The position numbers and the translations under genes were made by a program. 64,000 nt of DNA from Mesotaenium endlicherianum (taxonomy: Eukaryota; Streptophyta; Zygnematophyceae; Zygnematales; Mesotaeniaceae), in assembly GCA_009602735.1 (NCBI GenBank), contig WELA01009360.1, positions 690,278 to 754,277 on the forward strand. The letters run 5' to 3'. Positions 33,060-45,097 of this stretch are shown here, piece after piece; the first letter of the stretch is position 1, and every line of letters begins with the position of its first letter. Under the pieces are notes generated by a model. That model saw only the letters and a list, made by a program, of their open reading frames with translations, ran no database searches and was not told where the DNA came from.

Positions 33060-35272
33060 TCTTGTGCCCGTGGTTGAAGTGCATGCTGCTGACTCCTAGA
33101 CGCACCCGGAGCGGCCGGTCCTACCAGCAACAGACGCCAGCTGAGTTTCCCTCACCGTTGTCCGTCCCTATCGATAGTGAACCATTGGAGTGTCTTTGTC
33201 TGAGACCAGTGTGTCTACCTCAGATCTCGGTCCGTCAGATCTTTCATACTATCTTGCTTGCAGTCAGCAGCAACTTGACTTGCCCAACTCCCAGTTGCCT
33301 ACCTTCCTGCCGTTGTGGGCTACTGATGAAGGTAGTCTAGAGGTAGAAGGAGGCGACGGATACCATCACACAGATTGGCCAGTGGAGATGGCCGGGTTTT
33401 TTGCTTCTGCTACCTCTTCCCAGACTTATACTGGGCACTGAGATGGCTTAACTCTACCAACGCTGTCTTCTAAGATCGACGCGTCAGTAGCCATCTTGCG
33501 TGTGCATAACTACCGACTTACTTGTAACGACTATTTCCATTCTTTGCCCACACACTTAGGGGGGGAAGTTTTGTTGCTCTATCAGCGCTTTCGCGTTGGC
33601 ATTATTCAGACCATCCCCGATGTTCCCCTTGATGTGCCTGAGGCTGATGGGGTAGTTCTTGTGCCCATAGCAGACGCCCCCCTAGGGGGGGGGGCAGGTG
33701 ATCCACCATCAGCTGCTGTGGCGACCGTTGTAGCCGCTACTGTGGCTGCAGGTTTGGACCCTGCAGCTGCTGCAGCCGCTGTGGCTGTTGGTGGTCACGG
33801 CTTGGGTGCTCAGGGCCACTGAGGTCTACCTGGAGGCGGAGCCGGTGGGGAACTGGTGTTGGTTGGGGGGGGTGCAGGCGAACCTGAACCGCCAAGTCCA
33901 GCAGAGCTGGCGTTGCCCGTGTACGCCACCCCGGTCGAAGTGATCGCCGCCTGTATCGAGGACCGGCACACCCGTGCGGTCCAGAGGCGCCAGCAGCAGG
34001 CGATGCTAGGGATAATTCTTTCCCTTTATGGTCCAGAACCTGGCGCGGTGTTGGATTGCATCGATGCCCTCCTTCAGATGTTTTGCTAGCGTTTTCCTGC
34101 TAACTCTCGTGCTCGTCAATACGAGTTGCGCAACTTCGTGCGGCTTCCTAAGGAGACCCCTAACATGGCCTACGAGCGATTCATGCAACTACGGGAAGAT
34201 ATTAGCATGTATGTTGATGTTACTGCGGCTTGCCTTAGATTCATTAGTGCATTCTCCGCGTCTTTAGCATTATTTGCCACTCTCAACCACCAGCTGGCGT
34301 TGACCAAGGAACACAAACGTAGTATTTACAACGTGTGTTTGTGGACTGACCAGATCAAGGTAGTGCAGGCGGCATCACAGGCAAAGCGCAGGGGTGGTAA
34401 GACCAACACCATGGGGGCTAATGCCGTGCAGGTATCCCCAGTTACGCCAGGGCTGATGGGGGCCGCTCCTGCTTTGGCTCCCAAGAGAGTTGTCCCGACG
34501 TGCGACCACTGTCGTCAGCGTGGGCACGTGGTGGAAAACTATTTCCTCCTCCACCCACAGAAGGCACCCCAAGGGTGGGTGTTCAGGCCCCAAAAGGGCA
34601 CAACACCTCCTGGTTCCTATCCTGCTTCACAGTCGAGTCAGGTACCTTGTAACTATGCCGCCCATGCCGCAGCTCTAGCAAGCCTAGCAGCACCGCCTGG
34701 TTACCTGTCGCCATACCTCAATTTTCCCAATTACGCTCTCCCTGCGCTCGTCGCGGTCTCGTCGTCTTCACCCGCAGTCTTGTCTACTGGTGTATCTACC
34801 GCTGATTCTGTTGATGCCTCGGCGGCATCCCCGGCTTCCGCCTTTCAGGCCAGTGCCGCGCCCACTGGTGCCACCACACAAGATTTCTTCCTCCGCCAAC
34901 AGTTGGCCGCCATGCAGGCTAGCCTGCAAGACACTAACCGGCAAGTAGGTTCCCACCCGGATGCTTCTCACTACGTCGGGCTGCATCCTGTCCCACCTCG
35001 CACCAGCCGACCGTCCTATCCTGCTTAGCATACTGGGGTTCCAGACGCGGCCCACTGTGTTTCCAAGGACGGCGTTGCGTCTGCCGCCGCGGGGGCCAAC
35101 ATTGTCCATAGTCAGCGCGTAGCTGCGCATCAGCCGCATCCAGAGTCGGTGCTCGGGCCAGATGATGGCCGTAGTCCGATCCCTTCGACGCAACTGCCCC
35201 GTTTGTTTGAGCTTTTCAAGCCTGACAACAGTCTGGGGCCTGCTCACACTTGCCTTCCAGTACCTGTCAGGG
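33060..35272 (+). pseudogene. Element D gag region, first part
   Basis: Begins with TPRRTRSGRSYQQQ, parallel to THSGRSYQ in the gag of element E. The middle is Ala/Val/Gly-rich, and a charged helical part follows near 33890-34330 (HTRAVQRRQQQAMLG, RFMQLREDI). A zinc-knuckle-like stretch (CDHCRQRGH) lies near 34500, then a Pro/Ser/Ala-rich linker. The full C element enters at 35273. Broken. Confidence 0.7.
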
Positions 35273-35991
35273 TGAAATGAATCGACTTACCAAATAGGCG
35301 ATTAACAATTAATAAAGATCTTTATATCAGCAAGTAATCTTTATGGTATTTCCGTTAACTAGTTAAACGGCAAAGGACAATACACTAGCAGGGAATAATA
35401 TTCGTAAGTCAAATGCGAGTAAACTAGCATCAATGATGCAAATCAGTAAACTCATACATAAGCAAGGTTAGAAGACAGTGCGTATCAATGGCTTTTCGCC
35501 TTGGATTCAGAGTTCTCTCAGTAAGCTGTACAAGAGAGTTGGCCTCGTTTCCGAATGCCGAACTCGAGAGCAATGCCTAGCGTATGTACATGGAATGAGT
35601 TTACTGTTCAACGGTCAGTGCGATGGCACCGCCTACCCGGGAGTTAACCACGTTGGTAGGACCTCGGTTAACCAAATCCACCGCCATCTCCCATCATCCC
35701 GAATAGCCATCCATCATGGGGATGTCATCTGGCCATTCATCTAGCAGGTGGTACTTAGATGCATATCAAGGCAGTTCGCTGCTACCGAGCACGGAAGTCA
35801 GCTGGCTGTCAAAGAATGTGTCAGCAAGCTGACTTAAGTTGACTTCAGCCTGCTGCTTTCGGCTGAGTCATTAAACTGATAATTATGTAAAGTCCAGCAG
35901 ACTGACTATTAACTAAAGTTCAGCAGGCTGAACTTAATTAACTATTATATTTAAATGAATATTATATCCACTAATATACTGATTCATTACA
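35273..35991 (-). repeat. Element C 3' LTR
   Basis: 719 bp; minus-strand ends TGTAATGAATCAG and ATTCATTTCA. Confidence 0.93.
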
Positions 35992-36004
35992 ATCCCTCCA
36001 ACTT
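35992..36004 (-). promoter_or_regulatory. Polypurine tract, element C
   Basis: Minus-strand AAGTTGGAGGGAT directly precedes the 3' LTR. Confidence 0.8.
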
Positions 36005-36104
36005 AACTTGTTGTCGCCTCGACAACATTAAACTGCAGAAATTTTAAATAAGGGAACTGAACCTGACCAGCCTCCCTTACTGACTGCCTCTTCAGCGTGT
36101 CACC

Positions 36105-37805
36105 TTAAGGGGTTGTTCCTGGGGCTTCAGGATCAGGAGACGGAGATCTGGACCTAGATCTGGACAGCCCTCTAGGTCTGTCAGCTGGCCTTCTAAAGAA
36201 CCCTGTTTGCTCTAAAGTTGGCCCTCGAGGAGAACGGAGGATGGTGGCCTGCTCTTCAACCACTTGGGTGTTGATTCCCACATAGACAGGCATTCCAGTA
36301 GGATGCTGAAATACATTGGCTAGAGGTACATGCCCCTGAGCGGAGGGGGAGGCTGGCATACCTCTGGCCCACCCGCGTGTCCCTCTTCTGGCACCCCTGT
36401 CCTCTGGGGATTTCTGTCTGTGTCTGCTGCCCAGTACAGTCAGATCAGCTTCTTCCCCTGCTTGGGCAGGTGGGCTGGGGGAGCGAGCGCGGGGTCCAGT
36501 TGTCGCCATAACGGGGATCACATTCCACACACCTGATCGTGGTTCTTTAGGAAGTGCCACTGCCTGTCCCTGGGTATCCTGAGTACCTGCTGCTGATGCT
36601 TCTCCTCTGCCTTGTTCTTCTTCCTCATCCTCCTCATCCTCCTCCTCGGAGAGAGTAGGGGTCTCGTCCACTAAGTCGTCCTGCTCCCTAGTAGACATGG
36701 AGTAGTCTACCGACCTCCCTTTCTTAGGGCGCGCTGGAGGTTGCTTGGCCTTCAGCCTACTGATATCTATCCGGCCTGCATTCTTTGCCCATTTGACAAA
36801 GGCATGCTTTCCCTTAGAGAAGTACTCTCTTCCCCTCCTCCTATGTTCCTTGGTCTCTGCATTCATATTGCTCAGGCATCCATTCAGCCTGGGGTCCCAA
36901 GGGGCAATGTGAGGTGGTAGGATGAGATAGCCGTCTAGGCCATAGTGGAAGTCATCCGGTTGGGCTCGGTCACACTCCTGCTTCTTATTTGTGACGGTCA
37001 TCCACCTCCAGTCTGTTGGCTGCTGGTAGTACTGGGGTCCGTGCTCAGCCTTCCTCAGTTTACACGGGAACCAGTGGGGAGAGAACATCTGCTGTCCTGC
37101 TTCCCTGGCCAAGTACTCCCAGCTCCTTCTCTCAACTTCATTGTAAGCTGGCAGGAGTGTGAGGTAGAATACCGTATCCTTAAAGCTATCGGGCCGCATG
37201 CTCACCATCCGGATGAGTCTCTGATCTCCCACTATTCCCGGTATGGGGACCGGCTTGTCCTCTGAATCATCTGCGAGATACCGGGCCTGCTCTGCTGTAT
37301 AGCCCACCATCTTAGCATAATCTTCGTAAAGGACCACGCCGGTGTGTGTCTCGATGTACCTGTCCAGTGCTGTAGCTCCTTCCTTCTGTAGCAGTGTTGT
37401 CTGTTCCAGCCTGTTGATCTCCTGGGCTGCCAGCAATGCTTCCTTCAGGTTATCGAAGTTTTGGCCACCCACCACAGTATACCTGTAAGTGGCCAAGCTC
37501 TTCTGTCTGTCCGCTTCAATCTTTTTTCTTTTCTCCTCTTCTGCCGCTGCCGCTTCTTCTTGCTGTTTCTTCTGTCTCTCCTCCTCAGCCTTCCTGAGGT
37601 TTTCCGCTTCCTGATCCTTCTTCCTCTGTGCCTCTTCTGCCGCCTCTTGTTGTTTGCGGACCCTTTCTTGTTCTCTCCTGGTGAGGGACGTCGCCGCCAG
37701 CTCCTTCTGGTATTGCTCCATTGTCCTCCTGGCTTCTTCTGCCTTGCGCTTTCTGTCCTCCTTTTGTGTGGTGGGCGCCATCCTGCACATGTAACCAGGG
37801 CACAA
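36105..37805 (-). CDS. Element C third ORF, unknown function
   Basis: 566-codon frame between pol and the 3' LTR, on the element's coding strand. Residues 10-125 are an almost continuous Glu/Lys/Gln/Arg-rich stretch typical of a long coiled coil (RRTMEQYQKELAATS, KAEEERQKKQQEEAAA). Residues 125-345 look globular (TGVVLYEDYAKMVGYTAEQA, LPAYNEVERRSWEYLA, DFHYGLDGYLILPPHIAPWD). Then comes a very acidic stretch (SEEEDEEDEEEEQG) and a Ser/Arg/Pro-rich tail (RGLSRSRSRSPSPDPEAPG). It sits in the env position, but I see no signal peptide, membrane segment or glycoprotein-like cysteine pattern, so it is not an envelope gene by sequence. The next possible start, MAPTTQKEDRK, is eight codons in. No family recognised. 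Confidence 0.8.
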   Translation of the reverse strand: MCPGYMCRMAPTTQKEDRKRKAEEARRTMEQYQKELAATSLTRREQERVRKQQEAAEEAQRKKDQEAENLRKAEEERQKKQQEEAAAAEEEKRKKIEADRQKSLATYRYTVVGGQNFDNLKEALLAAQEINRLEQTTLLQKEGATALDRYIETHTGVVLYEDYAKMVGYTAEQARYLADDSEDKPVPIPGIVGDQRLIRMVSMRPDSFKDTVFYLTLLPAYNEVERRSWEYLAREAGQQMFSPHWFPCKLRKAEHGPQYYQQPTDWRWMTVTNKKQECDRAQPDDFHYGLDGYLILPPHIAPWDPRLNGCLSNMNAETKEHRRRGREYFSKGKHAFVKWAKNAGRIDISRLKAKQPPARPKKGRSVDYSMSTREQDDLVDETPTLSEEEDEEDEEEEQGRGEASAAGTQDTQGQAVALPKEPRSGVWNVIPVMATTGPRARSPSPPAQAGEEADLTVLGSRHRQKSPEDRGARRGTRGWARGMPASPSAQGHVPLANVFQHPTGMPVYVGINTQVVEEQATILRSPRGPTLEQTGFFRRPADRPRGLSRSRSRSPSPDPEAPGTTP

Positions 37806-38048
37806 GTTAGTAGGATATGGACCTTTGTCATAGGGATTGCAGGAAGTATGTTAGTATTTAGTATAGTGGCTTCGCTGCTGTTTACCTTACAGGATGATTG
37901 CTAAAAGTTGACGTAGTTGCGATGCGCTACACATAAACGTATGAGTGTGTTTTTATCGCTCTCGCTCACTAACTGTCATATATTTTCCCCTCCAACTTAA
38001 ATGGAGACAGGACCGCCTGTCACCTTCCCGTGTCAACTGAAATGACAG

Positions 38049-41000
38049 TTATGGAGGGACTCCAGCGGCCCGAAGGTGGAACCGTGTCAACGCCCCTTTG
38101 GCATTGGTCAAGTGGTCCTTAAACTCCCAAGTGTCCCCAGAGGCATCGTAACCCTTCCATCGAATGAGGTATTTCATGACATATTTAGACGATCGACGGA
38201 CCGAGCGAGCGTCTAAAATCTCATCGACCTCATATTCCTCAGGGTCGCCGTCCCGGACAGCGGGGACCGGTCCCGGTTGGACAGGGAACCGACCTGTGAA
38301 CAGTGTATCACCTTTGATGTACGGTTCCAGGAAGGAGACATTAAAGACCGGGTGCCCCTTGTATTCAGCTGACATGTTCAGTTTGTAAGCATTCTGACCG
38401 ACACGACGGACCACCGAATATGGACCGACCCAGACAGGGCCAAGCTTTTTCTTGACCACACCAGGGAGGTACAGGTGCTGAGAATGCAGTTTGACTAAAT
38501 CCCCCTTGGAAAATGTCAGTTCCCGACGGTGTTGATTAGCGTATTTTTGTTGGTTTTCTTGGGCCGTGTGCAAGTTTCGTTGGACTTCTGACAGGGTGTC
38601 AGCAAACTCCTGAGTTAACTGGAGGGAGACCGGGTTGTCAATCCCTTCAGGGTGAGTTAAAGATTCCCCTAGCACATCTAGAGGAGACTTAGGGACTCTA
38701 CCCAGGCTGAGTTCAAAAGGAGTTTTGCCCGTTGACGCGTGCACCGCACTGTTGACCGCAAACTGAATTTGAGGCAACAGGTCATCCCAATTATCTTGTT
38801 TTTGGTTAATATATGCTCTCAGCACCTCCTGCAGAACTCGGTTAGTTCTTTCAGTCTGCCCATCAGTCTGAGGGTGGTTTGCTGTGCTGAGCAGCTGTTT
38901 GACTCCCATTAACCCCATTAAAGCTCTCCAGAACTTAGAGGTGAATTTTGAGTCTCTGTCTGAGATGATATTAGAAGGGAGCCCATGTTGGCATACTACA
39001 TGGTTGTAAAACTGTCTCGCTGTTTCGAGTGCAGTCACTTTGACAGTTGTGGGGATAAAAATGACCATTTTTGTCAGTTTATCCACGACTACCAGTATTG
39101 AATCATGCCCGTTGGCAGTTCTTGGTAGTGAGACCACCCAGTCCATGGATATAGTTTCCCAGCGTCCCGCTGGGATGGGTAGCGGTTGCAAGAGACCTCC
39201 GGGTGGTGTGTGCCGAGACTTATTTCTCTGACACTGGTCACAGGACTTGACATATTTCAAGACCTCCCGGGGTAACCCCTCCCAATGATAATGTTTTGCC
39301 AGTTTGCCAACAGTTTTGGCCTGCCCCAAATGTCCACCCAGGAGACTGTCATGAGCTTGACTCAGTAAGAGAGACCTTATTTCCAAATTATTAGGAATGA
39401 CCAGCTTCAGCCTGCCTGAAGTGGTTTCAGTCACCCAGACCCCTCCCTTGAGCTTATACCCGAGTGCAGTAGCACGACACACACCAGTAGTGGGGCTGGG
39501 CTCAAATGTTGGGTCAGAAAGGTAGGCTTTCCTAAGTTGTTCAAGGAAGGACTTTTTCACCTTTAGTGAAGTGAGTGCACACAGGACTTTATCTACAGCA
39601 TGCTGACTAAAGTTCCTTTCTTGCAAGTCAGGTCTTCTAGAGAGTGCATCAGCAGGATTCAACTTCCCTGGTTTGTAGTCGATCTGGACTTGGAACTGCT
39701 CCAGCATCTGGCTCCAGCGGTTCTCCCTCCTCGACAGCTTGGACTTCTTCTGAAAGTGGGTCAGAGCTAGATGATCTGTAATCACCTTAAAAGCTTTACC
39801 ATGTAAGTATGCTCTCCACTGTTTGAGTACATGAATGATAGCTAGCAGCTCTTTATCATGCACTGAGTAATTAATCTCCGCTGGATTAAATTTCATAGAC
39901 TCATACAACACAGGATGCCACTCCTGCCGTACCTTACCATCCTTTGTGGTTTTGTCAGCAGGCTGCAACAAAATAGCACCCATGGCAAAATCAGAGGCAT
40001 CAGTAACCACCTGCACCGGTTTGCTGGGGTCATACACGGCTAGCACTGGGGCAGAACAAAGGGCATCTTTAAGGGTCTGGAAGGCAGCCTGCTGCTCTTC
40101 CCCCCACACATACCCGATGTCTTTCTTAGTAAGGTCAGTCAGTTTACTGGCCTTTGTGGAATAATTCTCAATAAATCTCCTATAGTAGTTAGCCAACCCG
40201 AGGAAGGATCTAACTTCAGAGACAGACTGTGGTACTGGCCAGTCCCTTATGGTCTGGACTTTCTTAGGATCCACACTGATGCCCTCTTTACTGACAACGT
40301 GGCCTAAGAATTCAATACTTTCCTTAAAGAAATCACACTTGCTCATTTTAGCATACAAGTGATTTTTCCGCAGAGTGTCCAGCACTTTCTTTAAGTGTTC
40401 AGTGTGCTGAGCTTCATCTTTAGAGAAAATTAAAATATCATCCAGGAAAACTTGCACAAACTTATCCAAATAAGGTCTGAAAATGTCATTCATAGCACCC
40501 ATAAAGGTAGCAGGAGCATTAGTCAGTCCAAATGGCATCACGTTGAACTCATAGTGTCCATAACGTGTGCGGAAAGCAGTCTTGTGTTCATCCCCCTCAG
40601 CAATTCTGATTTGATGATAACCACTCTTGAGATCTATCTTACTGAACACCTTAGCGCCAGACAGGGTATCAAGCAAGTCCTCGATTCTGGGTAAAGCATA
40701 CTTGTTCTTTACTGTAATTCTGTTCAGGGCTCTGTAATCCACACACATCCGCATACTGCCATCCTTTTTCTTAACAAATAGGATAGGTGCGCCGTACGGT
40801 GATTTACTGGGAGAAATGTAACCATTTTCCTCCAGCTCTGCAATCTGTGTTTTCAACTCCTCGCTCTCCAAATAAGACAAGCCATAAGTGCGTTGCCAGG
40901 GTGGCTGGCTACCAGGTAATAGATCAATCCTATGATCTACTTCCCTTTTAGGGGGTAGTCCTGGAGGCATGTTAAACACATCAGTGTACTGAGCAACAAT

Positions 41001-41765
41001 TTTTGCAGCAGTAGGGTGCTCCGGAGGGCTTACCTTTTTCTCAACCACTTCTTCAGGTTGAGGAGGTACCTCTCTTAGCAGCAGACAGAACATTCTGTCT
41101 TCCTTCTGGTTCCAGCTTTTGACGAACTCCATTGCATTCAGCAACTTGCATCCTTCTGGAAGCCTCTTCTTTTCCTTCATTTGCCATCCACACAGGACAA
41201 GAGGAAGAGCACTGGTGGGTGCCAAGTCAGTCTGCCCATCACTGGCTCCTCTCACTTTAACTGTACCTCTGCTCCAACACACTTCAGCTTGATGTCTATT
41301 AAGCCAGGACCTGCCTAGCACGAGATCATAAAAGCCAGTGTTGAGTACCTCAAATGTAAGCGTTTCAGTTAGAACTGCAATGCCAGAACCTAACTGGACC
41401 TCAATAGGCTTGGTTATAACTCCTCCCGGGATACTTGAGGCATCTCCAAGGAATATTTTTCTATTCCCTTGGGTGACAGTAGGCAGCCTTAGCCGCTTAA
41501 CTAAGTTCTTGTGGATAAAAGTATGTGACGCCCCTCCGTCAACAAATGCCCTCACCTTCCTACCTGCAATCATGCAATGCAGTAGGATAGGGGGGACTGT
41601 CTTTTCCTGACTTTCGCATTGTTCTCCGGACTTAGCAATGAAATGTTGGACATCAGGTGGAACAAGAGCATCCAGAGTGTGCACTCTCTGGACGTCTATA
41701 TTGCTGATGGTCTCCTTTATCTGGTTTTCAGGCATGCATAGTGAATCCAGTTCAGCAGGACCCAT
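38049..41765 (-). CDS. Element C pol: protease, RT, RNase H, integrase, chromodomain
   Basis: 1238-codon frame. Aspartic protease is near residues 65-180 ([35 protein letters not shown]). Reverse transcriptase is at about 300-480 ([41 protein letters not shown]). RNase H is at about 570-700 ([18 protein letters not shown]). The integrase zinc-binding region is at about 800-860 ([11 protein letters not shown]). The integrase core is at about 870-1030 ([40 protein letters not shown]). The chromodomain is at the C-terminus ([29 protein letters not shown]). It starts about 25 bp after the gag frame closes. Confidence 0.95.
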   Translation of the reverse strand: MGPAELDSLCMPENQIKETISNIDVQRVHTLDALVPPDVQHFIAKSGEQCESQEKTVPPILLHCMIAGRKVRAFVDGGASHTFIHKNLVKRLRLPTVTQGNRKIFLGDASSIPGGVITKPIEVQLGSGIAVLTETLTFEVLNTGFYDLVLGRSWLNRHQAEVCWSRGTVKVRGASDGQTDLAPTSALPLVLCGWQMKEKKRLPEGCKLLNAMEFVKSWNQKEDRMFCLLLREVPPQPEEVVEKKVSPPEHPTAAKIVAQYTDVFNMPPGLPPKREVDHRIDLLPGSQPPWQRTYGLSYLESEELKTQIAELEENGYISPSKSPYGAPILFVKKKDGSMRMCVDYRALNRITVKNKYALPRIEDLLDTLSGAKVFSKIDLKSGYHQIRIAEGDEHKTAFRTRYGHYEFNVMPFGLTNAPATFMGAMNDIFRPYLDKFVQVFLDDILIFSKDEAQHTEHLKKVLDTLRKNHLYAKMSKCDFFKESIEFLGHVVSKEGISVDPKKVQTIRDWPVPQSVSEVRSFLGLANYYRRFIENYSTKASKLTDLTKKDIGYVWGEEQQAAFQTLKDALCSAPVLAVYDPSKPVQVVTDASDFAMGAILLQPADKTTKDGKVRQEWHPVLYESMKFNPAEINYSVHDKELLAIIHVLKQWRAYLHGKAFKVITDHLALTHFQKKSKLSRRENRWSQMLEQFQVQIDYKPGKLNPADALSRRPDLQERNFSQHAVDKVLCALTSLKVKKSFLEQLRKAYLSDPTFEPSPTTGVCRATALGYKLKGGVWVTETTSGRLKLVIPNNLEIRSLLLSQAHDSLLGGHLGQAKTVGKLAKHYHWEGLPREVLKYVKSCDQCQRNKSRHTPPGGLLQPLPIPAGRWETISMDWVVSLPRTANGHDSILVVVDKLTKMVIFIPTTVKVTALETARQFYNHVVCQHGLPSNIISDRDSKFTSKFWRALMGLMGVKQLLSTANHPQTDGQTERTNRVLQEVLRAYINQKQDNWDDLLPQIQFAVNSAVHASTGKTPFELSLGRVPKSPLDVLGESLTHPEGIDNPVSLQLTQEFADTLSEVQRNLHTAQENQQKYANQHRRELTFSKGDLVKLHSQHLYLPGVVKKKLGPVWVGPYSVVRRVGQNAYKLNMSAEYKGHPVFNVSFLEPYIKGDTLFTGRFPVQPGPVPAVRDGDPEEYEVDEILDARSVRRSSKYVMKYLIRWKGYDASGDTWEFKDHLTNAKGALTRFHLRAAGVPP

Positions 41766-41789
41766 AATACCAGCTACGAGGGCAGCTAG

Positions 41790-43271
41790 TTACGACTCAC
41801 TGTTGCTGTCTTTTAAAGGCTGGTTTTTTCTCTCGACCTTGGGCAGGTGCTTGACTGGACACTGTTCTCTGTAGTGGCCTTTCTGCTGACAATGGTAGCA
41901 AGTGGATTTTGCTGAGGCTGGTCTCGGCTTAGTCCTACCACCACCCCTTCCATAGCCACCTCGAGAGGAACAACCTCTACCTCTAGACTGAATAGCATTG
42001 TACTCATACTCATATTCATCACCCTGATCATCCTCAGCCTGGTCTCCTTCAATTGCATTGTAGGAACCGTGGGGCTTTTTGACAACCTTAGACACCAAAG
42101 CATTACTCTGGCGCTTGTGATTGAACTGCTCCTGATCCCAGGCATCAGCATCCTGGATCAAGTCAGCCAGTTTCTCATACTTTTTCTCTGCAAAATGACC
42201 AGAGACCTCGGATTTCAAGCCATACCTGAAGTATGCTATCCTATACCGTTCTGGCAAATCAGGCTGCTTCATCATGTTCTCTTGGAACTTTTGAGCAAAC
42301 TCAGCAACTGAAGTGGTCTGCTTCAGTGTCAGGGAGATCATCGCATAGATAGCTTTCTCCTGCTGGTTGATGACATCAAACTTCTCATGCAACTTCTCGA
42401 CAAACTCTACCCACGTAGGGTCACCGAGTTGCCGAGCCTTACGCTCTTCCTTCCAGTAAAGCCACCAGTCTGCGGCACTGCCTTTCAGTAGCGCACCGGT
42501 GTGCCTGACCTTCTCGTAATCTTGCAGTTCTGGGTAGTTCTCCAGCCACTGCTCAACATCCGCGAGAAACTTGATCAGGTAATATTTTCTGTTTCCCTCA
42601 GGATCATAGTCCTGGGGAGGTTTCGGCTTGGGCTTACTAGGCCCTCGGCCACCACCACTAGTGGTGTGAGACCCCAGTTGGTCTCTGTCCCGGAGTAGGG
42701 ACATTATGATTCTTTTGTCCTCCTGCTGGGACTGATACATGGTCGCCATTTGCGACTGCATCTGAACGAACAATGCTCCCAAGTCTACATTTTGGGGTGG
42801 TAGATTAGCAAATGCAGCAGCAGCATTGGCATCTACTCGCTGAGTAGTGTCCTCAACAATCCCTCTTGCTCCTGCAGCAGCAATTCCTGCCGCATTCAGC
42901 CGGTCACGTATTTGACCTAGGGGTACATTGAGTTGTACGGCAGGAGGTGGGTTCAGAACATTGGCCCTTGATGCCATAAGTTCTTCAACAGTGCGCTCGT
43001 CAGCTGGCTGTCCTTCCCTCCTTTGTATATCTTCAGCGGCCTTTGCTACTTGTTCAGCTTCTAGTCTGGCTATCTCCTCCTCAGCTTGCTGAGCTGCGAC
43101 TGAGGCAATAGCAGCTGCCTCATCTGCAGCCTCCCTAGCTGCAGTATCCGCTACTGCTTCCGAATAGGTACGGTTTCCCGCTACATGGCTTTCCGCCTGG
43201 TTTTCGACATTCTCGTTATCCTGGTTCTCCATGTCTCGGGAGTTGCTAGTTTGAGACCTTGTCCTTACCAT
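41790..43271 (-). CDS. Element C gag
   Basis: 493-codon frame starting MVRTRSQTSNSRDMENQ shortly after the primer site. An Ala/Glu-rich N-terminal helix region is followed by the retrotransposon gag domain (DYDPEGNRKYYLIKFLADVE, ADWWLYWKEERKARQLGD, FVEKLHEKFDVINQ). The C-terminus is Gly/Arg-rich with a CCHC zinc knuckle (CYHCQQKGHYREQC). It is encoded directly upstream of pol. Confidence 0.93.
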   Translation of the reverse strand: MVRTRSQTSNSRDMENQDNENVENQAESHVAGNRTYSEAVADTAAREAADEAAAIASVAAQQAEEEIARLEAEQVAKAAEDIQRREGQPADERTVEELMASRANVLNPPPAVQLNVPLGQIRDRLNAAGIAAAGARGIVEDTTQRVDANAAAAFANLPPQNVDLGALFVQMQSQMATMYQSQQEDKRIIMSLLRDRDQLGSHTTSGGGRGPSKPKPKPPQDYDPEGNRKYYLIKFLADVEQWLENYPELQDYEKVRHTGALLKGSAADWWLYWKEERKARQLGDPTWVEFVEKLHEKFDVINQQEKAIYAMISLTLKQTTSVAEFAQKFQENMMKQPDLPERYRIAYFRYGLKSEVSGHFAEKKYEKLADLIQDADAWDQEQFNHKRQSNALVSKVVKKPHGSYNAIEGDQAEDDQGDEYEYEYNAIQSRGRGCSSRGGYGRGGGRTKPRPASAKSTCYHCQQKGHYREQCPVKHLPKVERKNQPLKDSNSES

Positions 43272-43292
43272 ACAAAGAAGACTGTGATAACT

Positions 43293-43304
43293 GCTCCGAT
43301 ACCA
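43293..43304 (-). promoter_or_regulatory. Primer binding site (initiator tRNA-Met type), element C
   Basis: Minus-strand TGGTATCGGAGC, one base inside the 5' LTR boundary. Same variant as elements A and H. Confidence 0.88.
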
Positions 43305-43305
43305 C

Positions 43306-44025
43306 TGAAATGAATCGACTTACCAAATAGGCGATTAACAATTAATAAAGATCTTTATATCAGCAAGTAATCTTTATGGTATTTTCCGTTAACTGGTTAA
43401 ACGGCAAAGGACAACACACTAGCAGTGAATAATACTCGTAAGTCAAATGCGAGTAAACTAGCATCAATAATGCAAATCAGTAAACTCATACATAAGCAAG
43501 GTTAGAAGACAGTGCGTATCAATGGCTTCTCGCCTTGGATTCAGATCTCTCTCAGTAAGCTGTACAAGAGAGTTGGCCTCGTTTCCGAATGCCGAACTCG
43601 AGAGCAATGCCTAGCATATGTACATGGAATGAGTTTACTGTTCAACGGTCAGTGCGATGGCACCGCCTACCCGGGAGTTAACCACGTTGGTAGGACCTCG
43701 GTTAACCAAATCCACCGCCATCTCCCATCATCCCGAATAGCCATCCATCATAGGGATGTCATCTGGCCATTCATCTAGCATATCGCACTTAGATGCATAT
43801 CAAGGCAGGTCGCTGCTACCGAGTACGGAAGTCAGCTGGCTGTGAAAGAATGGGTCAGCGAGCTGACTTATATGGACTTCAGCCTGCTGCTTCCGGCTGA
43901 GTCATTAAACTGATAATTATGTAAAGTCCAGCAGACTGACTATTAACTAAAGTTCAGTAGGCTGAACGTAATTAACTATTATATTTAAATGAATATTATA
44001 TCCACTAATATACTGATTCATTACA
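43306..44025 (-). repeat. Element C 5' LTR
   Basis: 720 bp, matching 35273-35991; followed on the plus strand by CAGGG, the duplicated target. Confidence 0.93.
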
Positions 44026-44765
44026 CAGGGGTCCAGTGGAGTCTGCCGGTGCGGGTGCAGGTACCTTGCTCATCGTTCCTGAGGATGTGCCGGTGGCACA
44101 GCTCCAAGCTCAGCAGGTGTGTGACCATCTACGCGCCGCTGCAACGTCTGTGGAGCGCGACTTGTTGCTGCCGCCGTCCTACGCTCCAGTGGTGGCTGAC
44201 TTACCTCGTCGTTCAACTCCTCTAGAGTCGTTTGTTGCCTCCCGCAGTGACAATCCAGGCATACCAGATGCTCTTGCTGCCCTCTTTGCATGAGCCGCCG
44301 AGGTGTCCCTCTCGGACCCAGCAGTCACAGCGCCCACAGAGTTCGCTGATCATATCTGTCAGGTGGTGTCTACTCTGCCTGTGCTCGCTGATCCTACCTG
44401 TCAAGTGGTGTCCATCCTGCCTGATGCCCCAGTTTCCCCTCCGGCCGAGGCTAACGCGCTCGTGCCCTACATTGTGACCTCCTGTATTGGCCACGTTACG
44501 TACGCCCGCCTGGTTGCGACCGAGTCGTCCTCAGCGTCGCTTTTACGCGAGGTACCCCTTGCCGCTTCGTGTCGTTCTTTCCCCGTGCAGGTGCGCGTGC
44601 CTTTGTTGCCCACCCCACGTCCTGCTCCGTGTGTACCCTCTCTCATTCCACCTCCTAGTTCTCAACTCCGTGATGTTGCACTCCTACCTGGTTCTTTAAG
44701 TACCACCTCTCTGGCAGCTTTGTCGCAGGCCCAGGCGGCCATCACGCGCGAGTTGCTATAACGCT
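44026..44765 (+). pseudogene. Element D gag-protease linker region
   Basis: Interior of D resumes after the C insertion with Ala/Ser/Pro/Val-rich coding-like text (LQAQQVCDHLRAAATSVERD). A short internal repeat is present (ICQVVSTLPVLADPTCQVVS). No domain recognised; its position between the gag-like and protease parts suggests a polyprotein linker. Broken. Confidence 0.55.
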
Positions 44766-45097
44766 GTACCTCGGGGCGCTCCTCGTTCCCACCAGCTTTC
44801 GTACCCGACGTCCCCGTCTCGCCATCTGTGGACAGCTGTGCCGATCCGCGATCGTCATTGCCCATAACTTCCCCTACGCCTTCCCAACCGGTCTCGCCCG
44901 TCGCAGTCTGCGCTGCAGCAGCTCCAATTCCAGCTCCAGCTCCACCTGAAACACGTGTTCCCATCGCCTTCTCTAGCACCCGCGTCACCGTCCTCCTCTT
45001 CCAATGAGTTTTCCTCTAGCGCCCCTCCTTTCCTACCCCCTTCAGGTACCGCTATTTCCCTTCCTAGGTACGTGCTGTCCCCTTCCTTCCTCACCCT

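Larger units (their letters stand above)
35273..44025 (-). mobile_element. Element C: full Ty3/gypsy chromovirus with an extra ORF
   Basis: 8753-bp element inserted in the gag region of D, with an exact target duplication CAGGG at 35268-35272 and 44026-44030. On the minus strand: 5' LTR 43306-44025, primer site, gag, pol, an additional 566-codon ORF, polypurine tract, 3' LTR 35273-35991. By eye the LTRs are about 97% identical. All three frames are open over their expected lengths, so this copy looks whole at the level I can read. Solo LTRs and fragments of the same family occur at 4872, 15041, 15416 and 18451. Confidence 0.95.

Noticed and set aside
36105-37805. Envelope gene in element C
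   Set aside because: The position fits, but there is no signal peptide, no transmembrane segment and no cysteine or glycosylation pattern.
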